Positions 22,476 to 32,757 of a stretch of 64,000 bases of DNA are shown here, in pieces. Under the pieces are notes generated by a model. That model was not told the origin of the DNA. It did not search any database and was given only the letters and a program-made list of their open reading frames with translations. Source of the DNA: Ganoderma boninense (taxonomy: Eukaryota; Basidiomycota; Agaricomycetes; Polyporales; Polyporaceae); assembly GCA_002900995.3 (NCBI GenBank), contig CM035307.1, positions 558,001 through 622,000 of the forward strand, given 5' to 3'. The stretch's first letter is position 1. Every line of letters starts with the position of its first letter. Made by a program: the position numbers and the translations under genes.

Positions 22476-23935
22476 ATGTTCGCCCCTGCTCCCGAGCCTC
22501 CGACCCGTCTCGGATACTACCGAAAGCTCGCGCCCCGCGCTGGCATCCACGTCTCTCCGCTGTGCCTCGGCGGCATGAGCATCGGCGACAAATGGGACAA
22601 ATTTGGGATGGGCTCGATGGACAAGGAGGCCTCATTCCGCCTGCTCGACGCCTACTTCGATGCCGGCGGTAACTTCATAGATACCGCGAACCTCTAGTGA
22701 GTAGATCATTTCGAGTCGCTATGTGGCGAGAGGATCAGCGGCCTGATTTACGTTTTATCTCACAGTCAAGACGGGACCTCGGAGGAGTTCATCGGGGAAT
22801 GGGCAGAAGCTCGTGGCATCCGCGATCAGCTTGTGCTCGCCACGAAGGTGAATCTCGCAAGAGCAGACATTAAAATTCAAACCATCTCCGGTGCTGATTA
22901 TATGTTCTCATCCAGTACGGTAACAACAACCAACGCGGGAACGACTCCATCGCGCAGAAAGTTAACTTCGGCGGCGACAATCTCAAGTCCCTCATGCTCT
23001 CTGTCGAGACGAGCCTCAAGCGCATCCGTACAACGTACGTCGACATCCTGTACGTCCACCTGTGGGACAACACCGACGTCGAGGAGATCATGGACGGCCT
23101 CCACAACTTCGTCATCGCCGGCAAGGTCCTGTACCTCGTATGTCGCCACCCTCTCCTCCCCCCCGCCCCAATCAGTGATTGCTGACCTTCAAGTTCAACC
23201 TGTTCGTACCCGTGGCCGTTAGGGAGTCTCGAACTGGCCTGCATGGCTCGTGATCAAGGCGAACGACTACGCCCGCCAGCACGGCAAGACGCCCTTCGTC
23301 ATCTACCAGGCGCACTGGTCCGTGCTCGACCGGCGCATCGAGCATGAGGTCCTCCCGATGTGCCGCCACGAGGGCCTCGCCATCGCCGCGTACGGCGTCC
23401 TCGGCGCCGGCCACATCCGCACGGACGCAGAGGAGGAGCGGCGCCGCGCGACGGGCGAGCACGGGCGCACGACCTTCGGCATGAAGTGGGAGCGGACCCC
23501 CGAGGAGCGCGCTGTGTGCCAGGTCCTCGAGCGCATCGCCGGGGGGGAGGGGGTCGGAGCCGGGGTGGGAGAGGGGAACATCGGGGCGGTCGGTCGATCG
23601 CGTACGTGATGCAGAAGGCGCCGTACGTGTTCCCGCTCGTTGGGGGGCGCAAGGTCGAGCACCTCACCGCGAACATCGACGCGCTCAATGTGCGCTTGAC
23701 GGAGGAGCATATGAAGGCGATCGAGGACGCGAAGCCGTTCGAGAAGGCGTGGCACGCGCAGATCATCGTGAGTGCTCAAATTCATTCGTTGCACGGAGGA
23801 GGGCGTTAACGACGTCGACGTCTGTGTGCACGCGTGTAGGGAGACTACGGGGAGGTTCCTTACCTGCTCGGGTCCCAGGCGAGGATCGTCCCGCAACCTC
23901 TTCTCCCTCCGATCAAGCCTCAGGCTCTTGCTTGA
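21653..23935. repeat. right arm of about 2.2 kb inverted repeat
   Basis: Reverse-complement counterpart of 13042-15260. It contains reductase copy 2 and its upstream flank. The inner end is hidden by the N gap. Confidence 0.8.
22476..23935 (+). CDS. aldo/keto reductase (aryl-alcohol dehydrogenase type), copy 2; one frameshift
   Basis: Exons are 22476-22696, 22766-22847, 22916-23137, 23223-23767 and 23840-23935, the same structure as copy 1. The AKR tetrad D, Y, K, H is intact (FIDTANLY, LATKYG, YVHLWD). Exon 4 is two bases longer than expected. Near 23588-23596 the sequence reads GGTCGGTCGATCGCG where copy 1 has GGTCGCGATCGCT. The literal reading therefore terminates at 23607-23609 after GAVGRSRT, while the true C-terminus ([29 protein letters not shown]) continues in another frame to 23935. 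Its lesion differs from that of copy 1. It lies tail-to-tail with two-repeat gene copy 3. Confidence 0.82.
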
Positions 23936-24228
23936 TGGAGTAGGAGCTTGTGAAAGTCGACAGTGGATCACACAGAGCTGGAGAAGAGCCATGGATCTGC
24001 AAACATGCAGACAGCGTGAGCTCGTTGAGCCTCGGTGACAAAGTACATGTATGATCTACAAAACGCATCTCATGCCGTACGTAAAGGGGCCCATGGCCGA
24101 CACAGCAACGTACACGGGGAAATGAATCGTCAGCACTGTACACCATAAGAACCACGCGCAATCGGAACAAACTCATGCACAATCGGAGCGACTAGGAGTG
24201 CGTATATATGGTAGGCAGCCCGTGGCCA

Positions 24229-24987
24229 CTACAAGTTGTACGCGACCACGAACCTGTTGTCCTGGGACTTCTCGCCCTTGGGGTTCGACAGAACGAACGA
24301 GCCCGCCTTCCCGTTGAACGTGAAGCTGTACGTGTAGTATTCCGCCCTGAACACCGCCGTGGTCGTCCCGTCCGCACCATACTGCACGTCCTGGAACACG
24401 CCGTTGACGCGCACATTCGCCTTCTCGACGCCCGCGGCGTTGACGGTCCACTGGTGGTAGAGCCCGAAGAACACGCCCTCGGCGACTCCGTACGGGACGA
24501 CGAGCGTCGTCAGCTCGCCCTTGGCGTACGAGAACCACTCGAGCGTGCCCGCGTACACGACGACCGAGGGGATGCGCGTGGGGTTGACGTGCATCGCGGC
24601 GCAGTCGAACGGGCCGGACTTGTCGCCGTGCGGGTTGTGCATCTCCACGGAGAGCGTCTTGAAGTCGGCGGTGACGGTCGCGTTGAAGCTGTAGAAGCCG
24701 AAGGAGAAGTACATGCGGTAGTAGCCGTCTGCGGTCTTGGTCAGGCTGTGGATGACGCCGCACTGCGTCCAGTAAGGCTGTTTGTTAGTGCATCGACAGT
24801 GAGGGGATTGTGGGCGGTGGACACGTACGTTGGCGACGCTAGCCTTTTTGTTGACCATGGCTTCGGCGGTCCACTGCCAGTAGGCACTGACGGGATCGTT
24901 GAGGGCGAAGCCGGCGGGGAAGACGATGGTGATGGTCTCGTTCGCGGCCTGCTGGAGCCAGTTGAGCTTGCCGTTATAGATGAACAT
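24229..24987 (-). CDS. two-repeat beta-rich protein of unknown function, copy 3 (230 aa)
   Basis: Exons are 24987-24829 and 24762-24229. The frame is open and both repeat units are complete: unit 1 FIYNGKLNWLQ and AYWQWTAE; unit 2 VYAGTLEWFSY, VVPYGVAEGVFF and LYHQWTVN. The intron position is identical to that of copies 1 and 2. It is convergent with reductase copy 2, reproducing the gene-1/reductase-1 pair in inverted order. It is probably the product of the same duplication that made the inverted repeat. Function is unknown. Confidence 0.83.
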   Translation of the reverse strand: MFIYNGKLNWLQQAANETITIVFPAGFALNDPVSAYWQWTAEAMVNKKASVANVRVHRPQSPHCRCTNKQPYWTQCGVIHSLTKTADGYYRMYFSFGFYSFNATVTADFKTLSVEMHNPHGDKSGPFDCAAMHVNPTRIPSVVVYAGTLEWFSYAKGELTTLVVPYGVAEGVFFGLYHQWTVNAAGVEKANVRVNGVFQDVQYGADGTTTAVFRAEYYTYSFTFNGKAGSFVLSNPKGEKSQDNRFVVAYNL

Positions 24988-26418
24988 GGTGGTGAAGATG
25001 AGGAGTGCTCGTGTGCAGGAATTGGGGTGGTCAAAGGAGTCGCCAGAGGCGGATGGCTGTCGTCCCCCCTGTGCTTTGCCCGCTTTTAAGGCTCCCTGAT
25101 GAGCCCAGAACCGCCGATAGACAGGCGGGCAGCGAGGACACATGAACCGTCGAGGTAAGGGGTCCGTCGGCGACCATGGGTTTCTAGGAGGCATGGAACA
25201 GCTGCCCACTGAACGCACACCAGACATCCAAGCGACAGTCGCGGCCGCAGCCAGACAACTGCCATGGCGAGGGTCCTGTCAATGTAGTCAGCTGAACGGG
25301 CAGTCGTCGGCACAACGCATGATTGCCTGCTCATCTCTTCGGTAGACCGAAGAGGGCTGAGGCCACAAATTGCACCACACTAGTCCACGAGATGGGAGGC
25401 GTGACCGATTCAAAGTGACCTTGGAAAGTGGATTATGACGGCAACGGGAGTCTGGGAAGCGCCGTTGCATTGCACCCAAGCACACCGAACTGCTCAGCTG
25501 TTTACTCAGCTCTACTGCTGACTGTCTGCAATTCGTACACCGTACTATTCGAAAAAAGCGGCTCCAGACAAGCCTACGTATGGCCGAGCAGAGCAACTTA
25601 GGCAAGCCGAGTCGCGATCGAGGGAGAAAATACACTTTCCATCTGGAGACGGTCAAGAGCCGGTTTGCATTCGCTCTAAGTCCGAGCCACAGAGCTGACA
25701 AACCCAGATGTAAGCCTTCAGCAGGGAACGAGGCTTCTAACATGCAAGAGCTCCACAGGATCCGAGCAATGTTGGTGGGTTGGGCTTGCATGGCGCGGCC
25801 ACCGCCGGACTCTGCCATGCTTCGATAGCACCGGATGTTTAGGTACGTAACAGCAACGAGGCCAAGCCAGAGCATGGGGGAGCATGGGGGAGCGGGGGAG
25901 CGACTGAACAAGGCAGTAGGCACGTTCGCTGGCAGGCACGAGCTTTCGGAAGGACAGGAAGCATGGTTGTAGGAAGGTGCTCCACCTCGAAGCATGGCAG
26001 AACCTGCATTGCTCGTAAACCCGTGACGCATCTATGGTGCAACGAGCCGTGAACAGTACGGCGGAATTGCCCAATCACATACCACGTTCGGATGCGATGC
26101 ATCTCCGCCGTTGGAGGAACAAGGGACATTATGCAGAATGCCTAACCTGGGAAGTTATTGAGCGGCGGCGGCGGAATCACCGAGAGCATATCGCGTGCTT
26201 GAATCTTTCTGCAACCTCGGAGAACGATTAGAGGAGTAGATGGTCTAAGACTTTGCCTTCTGGGGCGAATAAGACCGGAAATTCCGGCCACTGACATTCC
26301 CATTGTGCACCTAGGTAGGGTCTGCGCAGACCTGCCACGCCCACGTTGCATATCCGTAGGTGAGGACGTCGTGCGACAAGAGCAGCCGAGGAACACAGTA
26401 AAGACATTCACGACTCCC
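24988..26418. other. intergenic stretch with orphan open frame
   Basis: A 247-codon ATG-started open frame runs 26031-25288(-). It has no recognisable motif, no introns and Cys/Arg/Ser-heavy composition, so I judge it probably spurious. A short direct repeat (AGCATGGGGG twice) lies at about 25871-25892. The block B duplicate begins near 26.4 kb. Confidence 0.4.
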
Positions 26419-27468
26419 TCATGAACTCCATTCTGCCGACGCAGATCCAACCACGTCTGCGCCAGGCAGCAGCCACCGAAAAGTGATGCTGAGCCGCATG
26501 TCCCGCTCCAGCAACACCTTCTCCGACCTGTCCGGGCACCCCTCCACCCAGTCGTCGAACCGCTTCTCGATCCCATGTGTCCATCCATAGCGCGCCTCCC
26601 CAGTCATCACGAGTACGCTCCCCTTCGGAAGGTACACTGCGCATTGGTCGGGGACCGATGACGACTGCGCCTCGTCTGACGCGACTTTCGCGAACTGCAT
26701 CGCACACCCCGACCCGAGGCTGACACCTATGATCCCGTCCCCATACCGGTCCAGCAGGTCGACATGGGGCGTGATTCCCTCCCCGGGCCAGTACAGGTTG
26801 ATGATCGCCTGGCGAGCGCGAGGAGGACCATCGTAGGACGCAGGGGAAGGGGAAAATAGAAGGTCGTGGATATCCGGAGGGACACATGGCCGTAGGAGGG
26901 TATTAAGGGTGGAGAGAAGGTCGGAAAGAAACGAGGGGAGTTTGGTGGAAAGAGGAGAGGGAGACGTACTGTCGGAGTTGGAGTCGGCGGCCGGCGCACG
27001 CTCGAAGAGCATGACCTGGTTTCCTGTTCCCTCCTGGAAGAACGTGCGGATGCACGCCATCATGACGTCTTCCGTGACATCGTCTGGAAGCAAGAGAGTT
27101 GGGTCGAAGTAGATCCCGGGGATGGATGGCGCGGTGCGCTTGGCGGGGATGGCAACGAGCTCATCTGGTGTATCTTCTTCGGCCGGTTGGGGGACGAGAG
27201 CGGTAGCCAGCTGTGGAATTTCTGGGGTGTCAATTTGCGGAGGCAATTCGTCGAAGAGGGAGTTGTCAGAGTCCGTGCTCGAGAACAGCTCGTCCAGAGT
27301 GGGGGACTCGGCCTGAGCGGGGGCAATGTCCGTGACGATCCGCAAGGCCTGCTTGCGCGGACCGTCGACAGAGCTCTTCGACACTTTCTGTGGGCCCTCC
27401 GCGCCTTCGTCCGGAGATCGTTTTCGTTTGTTGGTGGGTACAGGAATGCGGGAGCGGGAGAGGGTCAT
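26419..27468 (-). CDS. AlkB-like 2-oxoglutarate/Fe(II) dioxygenase, copy 2 (349 aa)
   Basis: A single exon of the same length as copy 1, with the ATG at 27468. The catalytic set is complete: NLYWPGEGITPHVD for N-x-Y and H-x-D, WTHGIEKR for the second iron His, and RLSITFR for the 2OG arginine pair. Differences from copy 1 are mainly in the N-terminal disordered half (PDEGAEGPQKVSKSS). In that half it is nearly identical to copy 3, so copies 2 and 3 are the most recent pair. Head-to-head with SAP18 copy 2. Confidence 0.88.
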   Translation of the reverse strand: MTLSRSRIPVPTNKRKRSPDEGAEGPQKVSKSSVDGPRKQALRIVTDIAPAQAESPTLDELFSSTDSDNSLFDELPPQIDTPEIPQLATALVPQPAEEDTPDELVAIPAKRTAPSIPGIYFDPTLLLPDDVTEDVMMACIRTFFQEGTGNQVMLFERAPAADSNSDSTSPSPLSTKLPSFLSDLLSTLNTLLRPCVPPDIHDLLFSPSPASYDGPPRARQAIINLYWPGEGITPHVDLLDRYGDGIIGVSLGSGCAMQFAKVASDEAQSSSVPDQCAVYLPKGSVLVMTGEARYGWTHGIEKRFDDWVEGCPDRSEKVLLERDMRLSITFRWLLPGADVVGSASAEWSS

Positions 27469-27799
27469 CGTGGTCAGTCGGATAGACAGGCCCACGCACG
27501 TTTGTGTTGATCAACACCTGGTAGCTCTAACAGATAGCATAACGTATGCTCAGGCCAGACCAAGATAGCGGAGTGTCAGCCTATCCTTTCTGCGGCTGCC
27601 AGCCAACAAGTCCGAGTCCTGGTCGTCGCTGAGAGGGAAGATAATAAACCACACTGGGCCGCAGGCGCCCTCATGCTGTTCCTGGATTACGTAAGAATGG
27701 ACGGCAATAAATCCAACAACGCGCTGGACGGGCGAGAGCCCGTCCACGGCTTGGACCTCTATTCCATCTCGTCGACGGCAGCACCAACAGCAATCAAGG
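27469..27799. promoter_or_regulatory. bidirectional spacer AlkB-like / SAP18, copy 2
   Basis: 331 bp between divergent start codons, the same length as and near-identical to 4814-5144. Conservation of length suggests a shared, recently duplicated promoter. Confidence 0.5.
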
Positions 27800-28875
27800 A
27801 TGGAGGACACGATGGCTTCAGGGAAACCAATTGTGGACCGGGAGAAGGTGAGTCAAATCAGTCTACACGTTTCTCATCGAGGCTGACGGCGACGACGCCA
27901 TGTCCAGACTGCCCCGTTTCTCATCCGGACATTCGTCAAGATCGGGAACTACCACCGTCTCAGCCAGTTCGAAGACGGCCCACTCCCTCTCTCTGAGGAG
28001 CAGCATATATACACATGGTACGTCATCGTATTCAGGGAACACCCCATCCCCGCATCCTCGAACGAGCCCTCAGCGGACCCTCACAGGCGGGATGCAACGC
28101 TCCGTGAAGTCCTGACCACCCTCCGCTCCTCCGCCCCCGCATCCACCGAGTACCGCCACCCGCTCGCCCGCTACTCGTTCCGCGCCGTCTTCGCCGACGC
28201 CGCCTCCCGCGGCCGCTACTCCCAAAAAGACCTCGGCACCGTCTACTCCCGCGACATCCTCGGCGAGCCCGGCTCCATCGACGCCCCCGCCCCCCGCCTC
28301 CTCGACGACGCCGAGCCCGACGCCGCCCCGAGCGCAGAGCAGGACCGCACGCTCGGCGAGCTGCGCTTTGTCCCGGGGGACTACCTCTGCGTCATGGTCA
28401 CCCTCCCTAAGGGCGTCGTCGCAACGACCGGGCCGGGGGCGAGCTCGCGATCAAGGGCAGCGCCGTCGGCGGGCCCGGGCACGCGAACGGGTGGAAGGGC
28501 GCCGGTGCCCCCGCTGGCGGGCGCGGGGATGGCGGCTGGGGCGGCAGCGTCGCGGCGAACCCGGGTCCGGGTCCGGGCTCGGGACGTGGCGCTGGCGGCC
28601 ACTGGCGCGGGAACTCGACCGTCGACCGTCCTCCGCCGCGTGGGGGCCGGGGCCGTGGAGGGGACTTTGGCAGGGACCGCGACCGAGAGAGGGACAGGGA
28701 CAGGGATATCAGGGATAGAGACAGAGAACGAGAGAGGGACAGGGACAGAGACGACCGACGTGTGCCGCCACCGAGGAGGGACTCGCCCCCGAGGCGCGGC
28801 GATGGCGGCTGGGGCAGAAGAGCCCCGTCGCGCTCGCGGAGCCCGCCGAGGAGGCGCGGCGGCCGGTATGATTGA
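27800..28875 (+). CDS. SAP18, copy 2; one C-terminal frameshift
   Basis: Exons are 27800-27847, 27908-28017 and 28087 onward, with the same splice phases as copy 1. The SAP18 core to VPGDYLCVMVTLPKGV is intact. Within GGGCCGGGGGC (about 28429-28440) one base is missing relative to copy 1, and the literal frame then runs to 29083 through nonsense-like sequence. The alternative frame, which in this copy is uninterrupted from there to the TGA at 28873-28875, encodes a Gly-rich linker (GGWGGSVAANPGPGPGSG), an Arg-Asp/Arg-Glu run and an RS/PPRRR end. That tail is the likely ancestral C-terminus. If real, this SAP18 carries its own speckle-type mixed-charge domain. Confidence 0.85.
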
Positions 28876-29826
28876 GTCTCGCTCAGACCGTGCGCTGATG
28901 CCCTTTTTCTTTGAAACTTTTGCCAGTCGAATGTGTCGTCGATGTTGCTTGACTCTATTGCGCTCTCTGCCTGTTTCTAATAGTTCTGTGAGTATTCCGC
29001 TTTCACGGAGTGCGAAGGCATTCGCTGACGGCATCCTTCCGATAGGTGTGACTGTGCAGTCCTTCCCGGGTGTTCTCGCTTGATGTGCTACGATCTGTTC
29101 TTGTGTTGTGTGTTTCAGACGATGTTCACATTTTTCAGCGTGTTGCGTGTTGAATGAAAATTCATTTTTGACCAGCTACTGCTTGAAACTCGAGCTGGTT
29201 TCTACATACATCGCTGGTAACAGGTGAGTGACGGCCCTTGCGAATACATCATGGATGGCAGCAACTCAGTCCAGTCTGCAGACAACGAGCCTCTTCGAGA
29301 TCCTCAGGACGAACGATGCCAGCCACTTGTCAGGGGTTTACGTTTACTCGCAATTAACCACACCATAAGCTTGTCCTGGTAATACGTGTGTCCTGTCCGT
29401 CGCAAGTCCCACGCAGAACCCATCAAGGAGGGCGTGAAAATTAATCTTAGCCAGCTCCCAGACGACCCGGACACGAAATACTCAAGTTTCCTTCTGCTTA
29501 CATTGCTGATGGAAGGCGAGTGGAGACGCTTGTGATATACGCTGCGTGGTACTCACTCAGTGGATTACGTCTAATCTGCAGATATTTAAGCAGTCTACGT
29601 TCCGCACCTTCTCCAGTCGGATGCGTTACGACAGTCCAAGGCTATTATTTCCACCGCACAAGATTCGAGACCAGACCGATGATGTCGAACCAACGTCTTT
29701 CCCGGATGTGTGGAACGGTCAGCGGGGCAAGAGGGGGAGGATGACATGCCCCTACGTTAGAAGTCAAAAACCGGTTACTGTATATTCACGTCACGTCGAA
29801 GGTGCACTCACTCTACAAAAACCACC
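28876..29826. other. intergenic SAP18-HNH, copy 2
   Basis: Diverged duplicate of 6.22-7.20 kb. No gene is recognised. Confidence 0.45.
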
Positions 29827-31171
29827 ATGCGATCCTCAGATGCAGCCTCCGTCATCCTTGTCCACGCCCAGCTTCCGACTGTCAGACCCGGAGGGCCCGG
29901 CTACTCCAACCCATCCACCTGGGTGTGGGTCCCGTGTCTCGAGTTCCCCGTCGAGCGGGTGAACAAGCTCCAATTCTCGTCCAAGCCGCTCAAATGGATC
30001 CGCTACTGCATCGGCGCTGTCACCGGCACGCACGGCGACCTCTCGCACCGGCCGGACCTGCTTGCCGTCGTCGACTACGACCAGCCTCTCTCCGCGGAGT
30101 CGCAGTCTGCGACCTTGTACTACCACATCAACGATGCCGAGAAGGAGCACATGCTCCCCACTGACCCGCATCTCGCCGACCCGCCACGGACAGACTCGGT
30201 CCACAGCCGCGGAAACACCAGCACCTCGAGCGCACCCTGCCGGACTTTCCATGAGGACCTGGTGGATCGGGACGAGCGCTGCGTCGCGACCCGGTGGAGG
30301 GAGGATGTCTGCGACTCGGTGCACCTCATACCCCATTGCAAGGGCGACGACGTACGTTGCAAATAACGCGTCTGTCTGACATCGCTCATGCTGCCCTTCT
30401 GACGCGCGGCTCCGCAGTACATCAGGATGCTCACGGCGCGCCGGTCGCGCGGCCGCGAAGAAGACATCGTGTCCACGATCGACGACGTCCGCAACGGCAT
30501 CCTCCTCCACTGCGGCGTCCACCTCGTCCTCCGCCGGACTGTCGCCTTTCTCCCGGTGCGTCCCCCTTCCGTCCCTTCCCCATCACGAGTCACGCGTTCA
30601 TGCCGTCCCCCGGGGAGCAGCTCCCAAACTTCGCCATGGACGCGAGCGACGTTATCCCAAGCGCAGACCCCTCCGAAGTCATGTACCCCGTCCACGCGTT
30701 TGGCCAAGAGTACAAGGACCTCCTCGCCGGAGCCCGCCTCACGCTCCCCTCGCCCGCCCGCGCATGGGCCGCACGAAGCTGGCCGCCGCCCACGCTGTTC
30801 GAGGTGGTGTATGGGGCTGCAGTCCTGCACGAGTTCGGGGTGCGCGAGACGTGGGCGCGCGTCGCGGACGCGTGGGAGGGGCTGTACTACCGCAGGGCGG
30901 GTGGGCCGCGAGCAACGACGCGTACTTCGCGGAGCGGCACCGGGCGCGCGAGGAGCGCGACACCCCGGAGAGGCGCGATCCTGCGCGGCCGGACGTGGAG
31001 GCGCTGGACATGATGATGATGTTCCCGGGCTCGCTGCTGCCGATGGGGGAGCTGCGGAGGTACATCCAGGAGATCAGGAAGAAGGAGAGGGAGGAGGCGA
31101 GGAGGAGGGCGGAGGAGAAGGTCGGTGCGTGGAGGGAGGACGTAGGGTCATCCGCGTCGTCTGCACACTGA
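29827..31171 (+). CDS. HNH endonuclease-domain protein, copy 2; 3' frame broken
   Basis: Exons are 29827-30351, 30418-30555 and 30621 onward. The nuclease motif is intact across intron 1 (DSVHLIPHCKGDD then IDDVRNGILLHC). The literal frame stops at 31013, shortly after WEGLYYRRAGG. The C-terminal region AERHRAREERDTPERR, LLPMGELRRYIQEIRKKERE and EKVGAWREDV lies in another frame ending at 31171. It is strongly conserved with copy 1, so it should be coding. The shift point is the GC-rich segment at about 30895-30915. Copies 1 and 2 differ there by two bases, so neither reads straight through. Confidence 0.78.
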
Positions 31172-31707
31172 AATTCCGGACGCTGTGCTCTTGATAGAAT
31201 GGTTGGTTGGACGCTGTGCGAGTTGGCTTCCTCCATATGTACTACCTAGGCCTGACGAGAGTCCGAGTTCGGCCTCCTCGGACTCGGAAGCCACACATAC
31301 AATCAGATAGTGGGTCAACGGCTACAATATTTTTTTCGAAGCTGTATTTCTCTCCATCTTGAGGACCGCGACACCAACGAGACGACGAGAGGTAGCATAG
31401 AGGCAAGTACTAGGGTCGCAGGATTCATGCCCAGGTCCTCTCTGGGCCCATTAGCGCCCTTATGTAATCTTTCATGCACTGCAGGCGCCCCCGGCTCGGA
31501 GGTGCGTTGCCTTCAACTTCCAAGGTCCCTCCACTGGCACCGACGATCTGGAGTTTGGACTCGGACTTGTTGGCTGGCAGGAAGACTAGGCTGACACTCC
31601 GTTCTCTCGGTCTGGGCTGCACTTCCACTATGCTATCTGTTAGACCTTAGACTGCTCAGCGCTGATCCACACAAACGTGCTTGGGTCTGTCTATCCGACC
31701 CACCGCC
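31172..31707. other. spacer between HNH copy 2 and AlkB-like copy 3
   Basis: Promoter side of AlkB copy 3. Positions 31.47-31.70 kb match 8.86-9.04 kb in front of the truncated AlkB fragment. No gene is seen. Confidence 0.5.
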
Positions 31708-32757
31708 ATGACCCTCTCCAGCTCCCGCATCCCTGTCCCCACCAGCAAACGAAAACGATCTCCGGACGAAGGCGCGGAGGGCCCACAGAAAGTGTCGAAG
31801 AGCTCTGTCGACGGTCCGCGCAAGCAGGCCTTGCGGATCGTCACGGACATTGCCCCCGCTCAGGCCGAGTCCCCCACTCTGGACGAGCTGTTCTCGAGCA
31901 CGGACTCTGACAACTCCCTCTTCGACGAATTGCCTCCGCAAATTGACACCCCAGAAATTCCACAGCTGGCTACCGCTCTCGTCCCCCAACCGGCCGAAGA
32001 AGATACACCAGATGAGCTCGTTGCCATCCCCGCCAAGCGCACCGCGCCATCCATCCCCGGGATCTACTTCGACCCAACTCTCTTGCTTCCAGACGATGTC
32101 ACGGAAGACGTCATGATGGCGTGCATCCGCACGTTCTTCCAGGAGGGAACAGGAAACCAGGTCATGCTCTTCGAGCGTGCGCCGGCCGCCGACTCCGACT
32201 CCGACAGTACGTCTCCCTCTCCTCCTTCCACCAAACTCCCCTCGTTTCTTTCCGACCTTCTCTCCACCCTCAATACCCTCCTACGGCCGTGTGTCCCTCC
32301 GGATATCCACGACCTTCTATTTTCCCCTTCTCCTGCGTCCTACGATGGTCCTCCCCGCGCTCGCCAGGCGATCATCAACCTGTACTGGCCCGGAGAGGGC
32401 ATCACGCCGCACGTCGACCTGCTGGACCGGTATGGGGACGGGATCATAGGGGTCAGCCTCGGGTCGGGGTGCGCGATGCAGTTTGCGAAAGTCGCGTCGG
32501 ACGAGGCGCAGTCGTCGTCGGTCCCCGACCAATGCGCGGTGTACCTTCCGAAGGGGAGCGTACTCGTGATGACTGGGGAGGCGCGCTACGGGTGGACACA
32601 CGGGATCGAGAAGCGGTTCGACGACTGGGTCGAGGGCTCCCCGGACAGGTCGGAGAAGGTGTTGCTGGAGCGGGACATGCGGCTTAGCATTACTTTTCGA
32701 TGGCTGCTGCCTGGTGCAGATGTCGTCGGGTCTGTGTCAGGAGAAGGGAGGTCATGA
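31708..32757 (+). CDS. AlkB-like 2-oxoglutarate/Fe(II) dioxygenase, copy 3 (349 aa)
   Basis: A single exon from the ATG at 31708. All AlkB residues are present (INLYWPGEGITPHVD, GWTHGIEKR, RLSITFR). It is nearly identical to copy 2 through the first 150 residues, and its 3' end diverges (SVSGEGRS). Oriented with HNH copy 2 rather than head-to-head with SAP18, so its promoter differs from that of copies 1 and 2. It is convergent with F-box copy 2. Confidence 0.88.
   Translation: MTLSSSRIPVPTSKRKRSPDEGAEGPQKVSKSSVDGPRKQALRIVTDIAPAQAESPTLDELFSSTDSDNSLFDELPPQIDTPEIPQLATALVPQPAEEDTPDELVAIPAKRTAPSIPGIYFDPTLLLPDDVTEDVMMACIRTFFQEGTGNQVMLFERAPAADSDSDSTSPSPPSTKLPSFLSDLLSTLNTLLRPCVPPDIHDLLFSPSPASYDGPPRARQAIINLYWPGEGITPHVDLLDRYGDGIIGVSLGSGCAMQFAKVASDEAQSSSVPDQCAVYLPKGSVLVMTGEARYGWTHGIEKRFDDWVEGSPDRSEKVLLERDMRLSITFRWLLPGADVVGSVSGEGRS

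Noticed and set aside
25288..26031. 247-codon open frame on the minus strand
   Set aside because: Starts with ATG but has no motif, no introns and atypical composition. Left as an orphan frame in the intergenic entry.
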